Shown one piece after another: positions 41,305 through 49,067 of a stretch of 64,000 nt of DNA. Positions within the stretch are counted from its first letter, which is position 1. Each line of letters starts with the position of its first letter. This DNA is from Aurantiochytrium sp. KH105. Lineage: Eukaryota; Sar; Bigyra; Thraustochytrida; Thraustochytriidae. The position numbers and the translations under genes are program-made. The stretch spans positions 259,687-323,686 of the forward strand of contig BGKB01000077.1 of assembly GCA_003116975.1 (NCBI GenBank), in the 5' to 3' direction. The notes beneath the pieces are model-generated. The model saw only the letters and a list, made by a program, of their open reading frames with translations. It did no database searches and was not told the DNA's origin.

Positions 41305-41565
41305 TTAGCATTCTTGAGCGCGTTTGAGACGCTCGAGCTGCTCCTTGAGAACGCGAATCTGAGCGGCATTAGTAAGATTTAGTACTTGCTTGGTCCGAGC
41401 TACCCGACGCAAAGACTCTTTGATTCTGGTGAGGTTGTAGTCCGCGGGGCTCACGTTGAGTAACATCAACGCCTTGACATTGCCGCCGACGGAATCGCTC
41501 GTGAGCTGCGTCAGCGGATGATTGCGATACGGAACATGCTTTGCATTGGTGGGGAGCGCTGATGC
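41305..41565 (-). pseudogene. kinesin motor-domain fragment (gene relic)
   Basis: An open frame of about 86 codons carries the C-terminal part of a kinesin motor: HVPYRN, LTQL, DSVGGN, ALMLLNVSPADYN, then ESLRRVART. A neck-like helix (IRVLKEQLERLKRA) follows before the stop. These are the diagnostic switch-II-distal motifs of kinesins (usual form HVPYRNSKLTxLLxDSLGGN...SPxxxNxxETxxSLxFA). The P-loop, switch I and switch II parts are not visible upstream on this strand. A stop codon lies four codons before ASALP, where functional kinesins continue (VISAL). No acceptor of good quality explains it as a last exon. It is therefore probably a decayed partial copy, though a distant-exon gene cannot be excluded. 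Confidence 0.7.
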
Positions 41566-42705
41566 CAAGGATCGTCATCTTTCTTGCAAGGAGAAGAACT
41601 TCCGAAGAGTATATGTCTTATGTGACGCATGAAAGAGTCTGTCTCGTCTCTGCCCCTCAAATTGACGGATATTAGAATCAGTCCTTGCACAGCCCAAGGA
41701 GCCTCGCGTTTGCACTGCAAGATATTGCTTCGTAGCAGAACGTTTCAAGGCGCATGCATGAACACTCTGAAGAAACTGCGACGACGAGTCTCGCTCCTGT
41801 TGTCCCAACCAAAATCTCGATCAACGGCCACTACACTCACTGTCAGAGTTTCTCTGTCGCCTCTGGCAGCAACTATGGCTCGACTAGGTCCTCGCGAGAC
41901 GGCCGCAGCTGCAGCCGACCGACGGAGGCCTCCGTTTGTCTGTTGGCCGTCAGCGTCAGAGCCGATTCGGCAGCCAAGGCTGAGCCTCGCGGCCTGGAGC
42001 GGTCGTTGGTCGACGCGCAGGATATCGGCATCATCACCGTCACGATGCTGATCGAAAGAAGGCAAGAAGGCGAATTTAAAATCAACGGCGACGGGGGGCG
42101 ATAAGAAGACAGAGAACCAACGTACGAGCATCATAGCGACGAGCGGCCGTGTCGGTAACGTCTCGTCATCAGCGCCTCGAGATCACATCTTCGCACGATG
42201 ACCGCTGCCGCCGGCTATGGCGGCTGAGAGGCGCGAGCGAGCTCATTGCCGCCATGATCGACGCCGGCCATCATCTCGCCTTCGCTCGACCCCGGGGTCT
42301 CCTCTCTTCGTTCTCCCCCACTATCTTTCCACAGGCGGCCAGCGTCCGCGTCAGAACGACCGAGTCTTCGACTTGGAGATGACCCTTCCCTTCGACGCAG
42401 CGCGAGCGAAGTGCGGCCGTGCGGTGTCGATCGAGGCGCGTCGCCGCTCGCGAGGCGCGCGTTCATCGGACCGGCGGAGGGCGGAGACCCGGCCGCAGCC
42501 GCTTGTCTCGTCGCTGCGCCTCTTCACTTCGAGTCGCAGCGCCTGCTGGCTGCTATCTTGCTTGTTGTTCTCCGGGTCCTTTTGTACCCAACCCAGTCGG
42601 CGGGCGGGCAGAGCCTCGCGAGGCCGAGTCCGAGGCGACGAGCCGCGGCAGTCCGGGTTCGAGCGTCGCTGGAGCGCGCGAGGGAGACGAGCGCGGGCAG
42701 CAGCG

Positions 42706-42750
42706 CGGGCACGCACGCGCACGCGCACGCGCACGCACACGCGCACGCGG
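42706..42750. repeat. alternating purine-pyrimidine (GCAC/GCGCAC)n tract
   Basis: A nearly pure alternating CG/CA tract ending 6 bp before the ATG of the Lys/Glu-rich gene. Such tracts can adopt Z-DNA. It encodes Ala-His repeats in one frame, which is why the upstream in-frame extension is not believed. Confidence 0.9.
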
Positions 42751-42755
42751 ATACG

Positions 42756-43394
42756 ATGGCGGTGGAGCTGCGCAGGAGCACGCGCGCGGCGCGCAAGGCG
42801 AGCGACGCCAAGGCGGCCGAGCGCGGGAAGAAGAACTCCAAGGCGGCCAAGAAGGAGGACGAGGAGGGCAAGGAGGCCGAGAAGATGGCGGAGGAGGGCA
42901 CGGAGGCCGAGGTGCAGGAGGAGCAGCAAGAGGGGCAGCGGGGCAAGGAGGAGGAGAAAGAAGAAGCTGGAAAAGAGCAGGAAAAGCAAGAGCAGGACGC
43001 CAAGGAGGACGAGGGACCCGCCAAGGAGCAAGAGCAGAAAAAGGTCCCGGAAGAGCTCGTGAATGACAAGGAGGCTGACCTGAAGGGCGAAAAGGACACG
43101 GAGCCGTCGCGCGCGGAAAAGCTGATTGGAGGTCATTGCGTGGAAGCCAGAACCGCGACGCAAGTCATCGAGGCGCAAAAGCACGTCTCGAACGAAAAGG
43201 CAAGAGGAATCATCCCCAACACGAACTCGGACAAGCCCGAGGACTCGAGCAAGCGCAAAGAGCCCGAGGGCGGCGCAGAGGAGTCGGAGAATGCGCCCAA
43301 GGCAGCCAAAGAGTCGGAGAAGGACGAAAAGGAAGACGATGAAAAGGACGGTGTTCGACCTGAAGTTGCCGTTCATGCTTGCCAAGGCTCCTAA
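42756..43394 (+). CDS. Lys/Glu-rich charged protein of unknown function (212 aa)
   Basis: The ATG at 42756 (ATACGATGG) starts a 212-residue product with a basic N-terminus (LRRSTRAARKAS) followed by long Glu/Lys/Asp/Gln-rich helical sequence. A less biased patch lies at about 125-160 (LIGGHCVEARTATQVIEAQK), and the end is charged. The composition suggests an intrinsically disordered or long-helix nuclear or nucleolar protein, with RRSTR and KRK-type clusters that could act as localisation signals. No domain is recognised. Frame choice is supported by the abrupt composition change at the start and by codon bias like the neighbours. The minus strand is also open but translates to leucine-rich antisense. 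The 3' end is uncertain: an overlapping plus frame continues to 43449, so a short intron near the end is possible. Confidence 0.55.
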   Translation: MAVELRRSTRAARKASDAKAAERGKKNSKAAKKEDEEGKEAEKMAEEGTEAEVQEEQQEGQRGKEEEKEEAGKEQEKQEQDAKEDEGPAKEQEQKKVPEELVNDKEADLKGEKDTEPSRAEKLIGGHCVEARTATQVIEAQKHVSNEKARGIIPNTNSDKPEDSSKRKEPEGGAEESENAPKAAKESEKDEKEDDEKDGVRPEVAVHACQGS

Positions 43395-44026
43395 GTGGAT
43401 GGGCACTTCCGCCCGGCTGCTGCGTTTACATAATACCTTACGATTCTGATTTTCTGATCCTCTTGAAGCTTTGTCCTCAGCCCTTGATGAACGTAATTGC
43501 TGCCTCTTGGGGAAAGTGGTAACATGGAGAACCCGATATGCTCTGGAGCATGCTTTTGCATGTGAAGGAATTTGTATGACGATCGGCGGGTCGAAGTAAG
43601 AATCAGTGTGTTGCTTTCTGCTGCGAAAGACCCATTGGGACAAGGGGTGTGCGGCGAGATCGTGAATTGTCAGAAAAGTGCGATGCGAACCAATGAGTTT
43701 GCCACTCTTTAGATTGCCAACGTCATCGTTTTGCTGCACAAGCGAACAAGAAAAGAGAGCGAACAGTCAAATAACCGGAATATTTTGCATCATCATCATA
43801 CACACAATGGGATAAGTTCTAGGCTTGAATTGAAGCCTCCCCCCCATCGAAACGCAATTAGACCTAATCAGACCAGATTAGATCTGCGCGCAGGTAGGCA
43901 GGGAGGCAAAGCAAGTAAGCTCAGAACGGAGTCGCGATTCTCTTCTTCTTGCGCCCAGCCATGGGCACAGTCAGGGCTCGTGAATCGGAAAAAGAAAGTT
44001 TGAGATTCAATGGAGCAAAGGCGCGC
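43395..44026. other. intergenic spacer
   Basis: A convergent spacer between the Lys/Glu-rich gene (plus) and the histone-like gene (minus). It is lower in GC than the flanking genes and shows no recognisable gene or RNA. Confidence 0.55.
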
Positions 44027-44473
44027 TTACTTGGCCTCCTCCTTGGTCTCCTCGACGACGGCAGGCTCCTCGGCAGGCTTGACCTCCTCGGGCTTGGCCT
44101 CCTCGACGGGCTTGGCCTCCTCCTTCTTGGCCTTGGAGGCGGCGGGCTTGCGCTCCTTCTTGGCCTTGGGCGCAGCAGGCGCCTTCTTGGCGGCAGGGGC
44201 CTTCTCCTTCTTGGCCTTGGGCGCAGCGGCAGCCTTGGGCGCGGCGGCAGCCTTGGGCGCGGCGGCCTTCTTGGCGGCGGGCGCCTTCTTGGCGGCGGGG
44301 GCCTTCTTCTCCTTGGCCGGCTTGGCAGCGGCGGCGGCCTTGGGGGCGGCCGCCTTGCGCGCCTTCTTGGGCTTGACCTCGGCGGTCTCCACGGGGGTCG
44401 TGTCCTTCTCCACGACGGGCCGCTTGCGCAGCACGCGGTCTCCGACGGGCATGGCGATGGCGGCGGTGCTCAT
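44027..44473 (-). CDS. linker-histone-like Lys/Ala/Pro-rich protein (148 aa)
   Basis: The ATG at 44473 (context GGAGAAGAATGAGC) begins a 148-residue protein. A short N-terminus (MSTAAIAMPVGDRVLRKRPV) is followed by about 80 residues of PKAAAAPKAKKEKAPAAKK-type repeats, and then a Glu-richer tail (VEEAKPEEVKPAEEPAVVEE). This is the composition of histone H1 C-terminal tails and of the globular-domain-less H1-like proteins known in some protists. No winged-helix domain is present. It probably binds linker DNA and compacts chromatin. Its leader has a CAG-rich tract (44497-44520) and the shared element at 44571-44591. The frame upstream of the ATG is open, but it is Gln-repeat and Arg-rich leader. 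Confidence 0.72.
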   Translation of the reverse strand: MSTAAIAMPVGDRVLRKRPVVEKDTTPVETAEVKPKKARKAAAPKAAAAAKPAKEKKAPAAKKAPAAKKAAAPKAAAAPKAAAAPKAKKEKAPAAKKAPAAPKAKKERKPAASKAKKEEAKPVEEAKPEEVKPAEEPAVVEETKEEAK

Positions 44474-44496
44474 TCTTCTCCTTGTTGTTTTCTCTC

Positions 44497-44520
44497 GCTG
44501 CTGCTGCTGCTGCTGCTGCT
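44497..44520 (-). repeat. CAG tract in the leader of the histone-like gene
   Basis: Eight uninterrupted CAG triplets on the minus strand (CTG on plus), followed upstream by AGAGCA units. It lies 24 nt before the ATG, probably in the 5' untranslated region. Confidence 0.9.
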
Positions 44521-44570
44521 CTTGCTCTTGCTCTTGCTGTGAATGCTCCTTTTTCTCCTCCTTGAAGATC

Positions 44571-44591
44571 TCGAGTTGCAGGTTTGCGATC
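44571..44591 (-). promoter_or_regulatory. shared leader element, copy at the histone-like gene
   Basis: On the minus strand this reads GATCGCAAACCTGCAACTCGA, preceded by GCGAGGCTAG. The 3' part ACCTGCAACTCGA is identical to the copies upstream of the three tiny basic-peptide genes, in the same orientation relative to the gene. It ends 97 nt before the ATG. It may be a core-promoter or 5'-untranslated element; which one is not visible from sequence. Confidence 0.6.
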
Positions 44592-46099
44592 CTAGCCTCG
44601 CCGCGCGCCGCCGCCGCCGCCGCGCGCGGATTTCCCTCGCCCTGCTTCCGCGCGCCTCGCACCTCGCGCCTCAGCGCCGGCCCTCTCCGCGCCCCGGGGC
44701 CCTGCTTGCCGCCTCTTTCCGCGCGGCGCCTCCGCCGGCTCGCGCCCACACGCTCCTTCGCCGCCGATCCGCGCCTCTTCGGGCCGCGTCCCGCTCTTCG
44801 CGCCGCCGCGCCCGCTGTGGGTACCGCGCCTACCGTGCGCGCTAGCCGCCTCCATTCCTGCGTCGCAGAGTTACTTCGCAAGACGAAAAGATCCGGACCG
44901 GTACGCCCACACGCGCCTCGCCTTCCCCCAGAACCGGCGCGGACGCGGCTCCTACCGTTCCCCCTATCCACCCCTACTCGTTCTCGCACGTTCCCTCGCC
45001 AAACTTCACCAGCGCGCTCCGAACACCTGGCCGCTTTCCCGCAGTCGCGTACGCAGGTCCTACGCCCCAGCTACGCCGGGAGTCCGCTGCGGGGGGACGG
45101 GCGCGCGCGTTAGCGGCCCCTAGGCCCCAGCTACGCCGACGGGGCCGGGAGCCAGCCGCCTCCCGCGCCGCGGCAGTTAGGCGCAAGGCGCGCGAGCACT
45201 CACAGGCACCTTCGCTTCGCGAGCACCAGGCAGCACCCACCGAGAAGTCCCGGTCGCCTCGACTACGACCTAGCGGCCTCTTCGCGCCGCGCCGCTTCCG
45301 ACTTCTACTGCCGGCAGGCAGGCAGGGCGGGCCCGGTGGTTACCGTCTCATGCAGCACGCGACGGCCGTCCACGGAGCTTGTCGCTTCTCCGCGCCTAGC
45401 CTTCTGCTAGTGCAAACGGTACGACCGACAGGGCGGTCGCCTGGCGGCGAAGCGAGCCGCGCGAGGAGCCGGAGACGCGGCGGCGCGACTCGCGAGGCGA
45501 GACGAGAAAGCCGACGGCGCGAGGCGCGGGGGCGGGCGCGGCGCCGCGTCTCTCCGGCTCTGGCGGGCGGACGGCGTCTGCGCTGTGGCGGCTGGGCTCT
45601 GCGGCCAGGGCAGCCAGCCAGCCAGCCAGGGCGGCCAGCACGGCGAGAGACGAGTGGCGGAGAGAAAGACGCGAAAGACACGCTGCGGAGGGACTCTTAG
45701 TTTCGCGCGACGCGGCCCCCACAGCTGCGCGGGCGGCGGCGGTAGGCGCGGAGGCGGGGGAAAGAGGCTGCGAAGGCGGCGACGCTTCTGGGGCGAAAAG
45801 GAGCGGGCCCGCGCGGGCGAAGTGTGCCTGGCCGGTCGTCGGCGGCGACTCGCGAGCAGCCAGGGCAGGAAGCGTATGTACAAGTGAGTCCAGAGTCCAG
45901 GATTCAAAGAATAGCCTGGCGGGCCAGTACTCGAGGCGCCTTATGACAAAGGAGGATGGGATTTTAGACGCTGCTAGGCGCAGAAGCAAGGCCATTGCCT
46001 GCGATGTCGTAGCCTGGTCTTGTGTATCATGTCCAAGCCCGGCTTGCGTCGTGCCGGGTTGTTTGATTCGTTGAAAAGCAAGGGATTTCGCGCGAGGTC
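44592..46099. other. GC-rich intergenic region
   Basis: A divergent region between the histone-like gene (minus) and the 49-residue peptide gene (plus). Strongly GC-rich open frames on both strands have no family-like sequence. The 15-mer GCCCCAGCTACGCCG occurs near 45062 and again near 45124. No gene or RNA is recognised. The promoters of both neighbours must lie here. Confidence 0.55.
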
Positions 46100-46124
46100 G
46101 ATCGCAGCAGACCTGCAACTCGAC
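46100..46124 (+). promoter_or_regulatory. shared leader element, copy at the 49-aa peptide gene
   Basis: GATCGCAGCAG followed by ACCTGCAACTCGAC, preceded by GCGAGGTC. It ends 57 nt before the ATG at 46182. The intervening leader is CAAG/CAA-rich, as in the 47-residue genes. Confidence 0.65.
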
Positions 46125-46181
46125 CTCCACACAGGCGCAAGCAGTCTCAAGCAGACTCAAGCAACACCACCAACAGCAAAA

Positions 46182-46331
46182 ATGGGTGACGGCAAGCAGC
46201 AGCAGCCTGCTGCGGAGGCGGGCTCCAAGAGGAGGGGCCCCCAGATCCCCAAGGCTTCCAAGGCTTTTGCCGAGAAGCCAAGCAAGGCCGCAGGCGGCAA
46301 GAAGAAGGCCACTCCCAAGGCCAAAAAGTAG
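46182..46331 (+). CDS. tiny basic peptide, Lys/Ala-rich family member A (49 aa)
   Basis: The ATG at 46182 (CAAAAATGG) gives a 49-residue, very basic peptide: MGDGKQQQPAAEAGSK, a middle with RRGPQIPKASKAFAEKP, and the end GGKKKATPKAKK. It aligns along its whole length with the two identical 47-residue peptides at 47319 and 48406 (MADGKQQAAEAGSK...GGKKKAAPKAKK), but has diverged in the middle. The C-terminal KKKAxPKAKK resembles histone H1 tails. Conservation of frame, ends and leader among three copies argues that the gene is real despite its size. Chromatin or RNA binding is inferred from charge only. Confidence 0.7.
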   Translation: MGDGKQQQPAAEAGSKRRGPQIPKASKAFAEKPSKAAGGKKKATPKAKK

Positions 46332-47282
46332 ATCGTCGAGCCCTCCTCGTCCCTCGTCAAGCCTTCCTTGATGGTGTGACCTGCAGACGACTCTGACGAG
46401 AAGATTACGAAAACCAAAATAATTAATTAAACGGATGAGTTGTCGGCATATGTATGATCGTCTCAGCTTTCTGGAGGAAATGGGTCAAGTTTCGCGTCTC
46501 AGGAAACTGTGAAGCGAGTTGGGATCGTCTCCGGGGAACGATGGGAGAAGGTCGGTCCAACATGTCGATTTGAGAGGCCTCCATCGTTCTATTTATGAAA
46601 AATCCCAATCATTCTTGAAAACCGCCACTCGTAATCTCCGATTGCGTTGCAAGGGATCTGTCTGCTGCCGAGGTGCTCGTAGCGTGTGCTGCGTCTTGCT
46701 GAAGTTTTCTCCAGCGAAGGTGGCGAGCGGCGTTTCTTGTCGTTGTCTCGACTCTTTTTCTTACTTGCGAAGAGCAGCCTGAGGTTTGCTGCTAGGGTCT
46801 TGACGCAACGGCTACGAAGTCTGTCGATCGTCGTTTTATAGTTGACTATGTTGCGTGAGAGCCCCTCGGTCCCGAATACGCAGGGTGCAAGGTAATAGTT
46901 GGTGATGTTTGAGCCAGAACGAGGTCACAACTATGACCTCATTTCCAACGACGGACAAGGTAATTGACAGAATGGCTCAGTCAGCTCGTTTTTTTTTACC
47001 AGATCTCCGAAAAGCGTGACTTCGATGCACCTGATCTGGTCAAGTACTACAGAGCTCTCTTCTTCTTTTCTTTTTCAAAATTTTTTGTTGTATGACCTCG
47101 AGAGGGGTTCTTTGCAAGCAGATGCACAGACATTTTTCTTATTGCTAAGCCAATTAATCTGAGATTGCATGACATCGACAATATCTTTTTTACTTTTCTA
47201 CACTTGGTTTATACACGTCATGTCGGTTGGTTGGACAAAGGCCACTTGCGCGTGATCGTGATCACGCAAGTGCATCTCGCAT
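46332..47282. other. AT-rich intergenic region
   Basis: The spacer lies between two peptide genes that converge here. It is clearly AT-richer than the flanks, with T-rich runs at 46987-46998 and 47058-47090. A minus-strand frame without an ATG near its start (46924-46589) is open for about 110 codons and looks protein-like (see findings). Nothing else is recognisable. Confidence 0.5.
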
Positions 47283-47318
47283 TACGAGGGAACATGAAAG
47301 GCGAAAAGTAGCGGCACT

Positions 47319-47462
47319 CTACTTCTTGGCCTTGGGGGCGGCCTTCTTCTTGCCGCCGGCGGCCTTCTTGGGCTTGTCCTCGGCGATGGCCTTGGCGCCC
47401 TTGGGCATCTTGGCGCCCTTCTTGGAGCCCGCCTCCGCAGCCTGCTGCTTGCCGTCAGCCAT
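47319..47462 (-). CDS. tiny basic peptide, Lys/Ala-rich family member B (47 aa)
   Basis: The ATG at 47462 (AAGAAGAATGGCTG) gives 47 residues: MADGKQQAAEAGSKKGAKMP, then KGAKAIAEDKPKKAAGGKKK and AAPKAKK. The protein is identical to that encoded at 48406-48549 on the opposite strand and related to the 49-residue peptide at 46182. It is too short for usual gene-length cut-offs. About one third of residues are lysine. It has no domain, signal or membrane segment. Its C-terminal half resembles histone H1 tails, so nucleic-acid binding is a reasonable inference. Confidence 0.75.
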   Translation of the reverse strand: MADGKQQAAEAGSKKGAKMPKGAKAIAEDKPKKAAGGKKKAAPKAKK

Positions 47463-47523
47463 TCTTCTTGTTGGTGTTGCTTGAGTTGCTTCTTGAGCTT
47501 GCTTGTATTTGCTTTCTTGGGTC

Positions 47524-47548
47524 GTCGAGTTGCAGGTCTGCTGCGATC
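47524..47548 (-). promoter_or_regulatory. shared leader element, copy at peptide gene B
   Basis: On minus this reads GATCGCAGCAG then ACCTGCAACTCGAC, preceded by GCGAGGCA. It ends 61 nt before the ATG at 47462 and is followed by a CAAGCAA/CAACACCAACAAG leader. Confidence 0.65.
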
Positions 47549-47592
47549 TGCCTCGCGGCCGCCTCCAGCTTCTCGCCTTTGCATCCCTATCT

Positions 47593-48275
47593 CCCCTGCT
47601 TTTCCCAAGCCTTCTGGAAAAGTACTACCTTCCGAGCGGCAGACCGACCGACAGCCTCTCCGCCGGCATCGCAGCCTCTCTCCAGACAATGCAGGCTGGC
47701 GACGGGCCGGCCGGCTTCTCGAGCACTCAGCCTTTGTCCGGAAGCGTCGTCGGCTCGAAGACGCCTTCTTTCCCCAGCGGCCCGGCCGGCCAGTACTGGA
47801 CACACGTATTGAAGCTGCAGAGAGGAGATTCCGCTGCTGCTATGGGGGCTGCTCTCGGCCCCGATCCGGATCTCTCTCTCGCAATCTCGCTCTCTCGCTC
47901 TCTGCGTCAGCCGCCATGGCCAGCAGTGGCAGCTTCGCCGCCTACCGCCGAAGAGTCAGCGCGGGCTGCGGGCCTGCGCCAGAGCCGCGCGAGCAGGCGC
48001 GGGAAGCCGGCTGCGGGAGCCGGACAGTCGCTGTGGGGGTGGGGGGATGCCAGCGGCTATGGCGGCAGCGCGCGTGGCGGCCTGGCCGTTCGTCCGGATC
48101 TTTCCGAAACTTAGGACGCGCAAGGCGCTTAAGATGGGCGAGGTCTTAACCCCGCCCGCCCGCGCCCTTTTGCTTTGCATTGCAATGCATTGCGCTGCAG
48201 GTTTATATGTAAACTTGGCTTGGTTTGCTTGGCAACGCCGAGGAAAGGAGCAAGAGCCGACGAGGCTCGCCTTGA
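47593..48275. other. unique spacer between divergent duplicated peptide genes
   Basis: It holds both promoters of the head-to-head peptide genes. The two sides are not alike beyond the arms. A TATA-like box (TTTATATGTAAA) lies at 48202-48213, about 107 bp upstream of the right-hand leader element. CATTGCAATGCATTG palindromic sequence lies at about 48177-48191. No coding sequence is recognised. Confidence 0.5.
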
Positions 48276-48319
48276 CGGATAGGGATGCAAGGCGAGAAGC
48301 TGGAGGCGGCCGCGAGGCA

Positions 48320-48344
48320 GATCGCAGCAGACCTGCAACTCGAC
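48320..48344 (+). promoter_or_regulatory. shared leader element, copy at peptide gene C
   Basis: GATCGCAGCAG then ACCTGCAACTCGAC, preceded by GCGAGGCA. It ends 61 nt before the ATG at 48406, the same spacing as in the inverted partner gene. Confidence 0.65.
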
Positions 48345-48405
48345 GACCCAAGAAAGCAAATACAAGCAAGCTCCAGAAGCAACTCAAGCAACACCAACAA
48401 GAAGA

Positions 48406-48549
48406 ATGGCTGACGGCAAGCAGCAGGCTGCGGAGGCGGGCTCCAAGAAGGGCGCCAAGATGCCCAAGGGCGCCAAGGCCATCGCCGAGGACAAGCCCAA
48501 GAAGGCCGCCGGCGGCAAGAAGAAGGCCGCCCCCAAGGCCAAGAAGTAG
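48406..48549 (+). CDS. tiny basic peptide, Lys/Ala-rich family member C (47 aa)
   Basis: The ATG at 48406 (AAGAAGAATGGCTG) encodes the same 47-residue peptide as the minus-strand gene at 47319-47462. The DNA of the two coding regions is nearly or fully identical, pointing to a recent duplication or continuing gene conversion between the inverted arms. The leader carries the shared element and a CAAGCAACACCAACAAG segment. Function is unknown; charge and the H1-tail-like end (GGKKKAAPKAKK) suggest binding to nucleic acid. Confidence 0.75.
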   Translation: MADGKQQAAEAGSKKGAKMPKGAKAIAEDKPKKAAGGKKKAAPKAKK

Positions 48550-48590
48550 AGTGCCGCTATTTCTCGCTTTTAACCTCCCTCGTAATGCGA

Positions 48591-49067
48591 GTAGCTCCCT
48601 TGCAACACTGCGTGGGTGCTCTGAAAGCTTGACAACGCCACTTTGACATCGGCTTGTCTTGTAAAAAAAAAACACCATTGTGAAAAAGTAAAAATGAAAA
48701 TCAGCTTTGTCAACTTATCCCTACGCTTCTTGTTTTTGTTATGCCTTTTGAACATCATTGTTGTAATTGATCAATGCGACCGTGACGGACGGCCGGTGCA
48801 TGCTGCGTCCTTTTTATATCCCGACTTGACGTTCTCCATCGAGTGACAGAAAACTGTACTGTTAGCCGTAGCAGTGGCCACCGACCACGGCTACATGATA
48901 TCATTCCCTGGCTGACTGACAGCAGGCCTAAAATTATACAGTCTGGCAGGGCACTCACTGCAGTGTCAGGCCGGGCGAGCCGCAAAAATTTTCAACGGTC
49001 AAATTCGTCGCCCCCGGCACGAGACAATCTCGAGACGATCATCGCGCAAAGAAAGCTAGAACGAGCT
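48591..49067. other. intergenic spacer / possible leader of the EF-hand gene
   Basis: The first 200 bp are AT-rich. From 48846 on, the frame of the downstream gene is already open but lacks an ATG until 49068, so this stretch may contain an upstream exon or an unusual start. No other gene is visible. Confidence 0.45.

Larger units (their letters stand above)
40051..42755. other. intergenic region with a gene relic
   Basis: About 2.7 kb between the ankyrin-kinase gene (minus) and the Lys/Glu-rich gene (plus). It contains the kinesin fragment listed separately. A minus-strand open frame (40829-40524) has a protein-like composition (FVVFEPTMGSGDAA) but no family that I recognise. A consensus-like donor (GGCC/GTAAGTGG) lies on minus near 40988, but no gene could be built around it. 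The 42100-42755 part is GC-rich leader DNA ending in an alternating CG/CA tract. Confidence 0.5.
47283..47592 (-). repeat. left arm of inverted gene duplication
   Basis: This arm of about 310 bp contains the minus-strand 47-residue peptide gene, its leader and the start of its 3' flank. Its reverse complement matches 48276-48590. The match is almost perfect from the GATAGGGATGCAA block through the coding region, and degrades after the stop codon (TAGAGTGCCGCTA shared, then patchy). The arms are separated by about 680 bp. Confidence 0.85.
48276..48590 (+). repeat. right arm of inverted gene duplication
   Basis: Reverse-complement partner of 47283-47592. It includes leader, coding region and proximal 3' flank of the second 47-residue peptide gene. 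Coding and leader parts are nearly identical to the left arm, while the 3' flank has diverged. Confidence 0.85.

Noticed and set aside
42351-43739. Minus-strand frame of 462 codons with a long Leu/Phe-rich part
   Set aside because: It is the antisense of the Lys/Glu-rich coding sequence; the Leu-rich part is an artefact of complementary codons.
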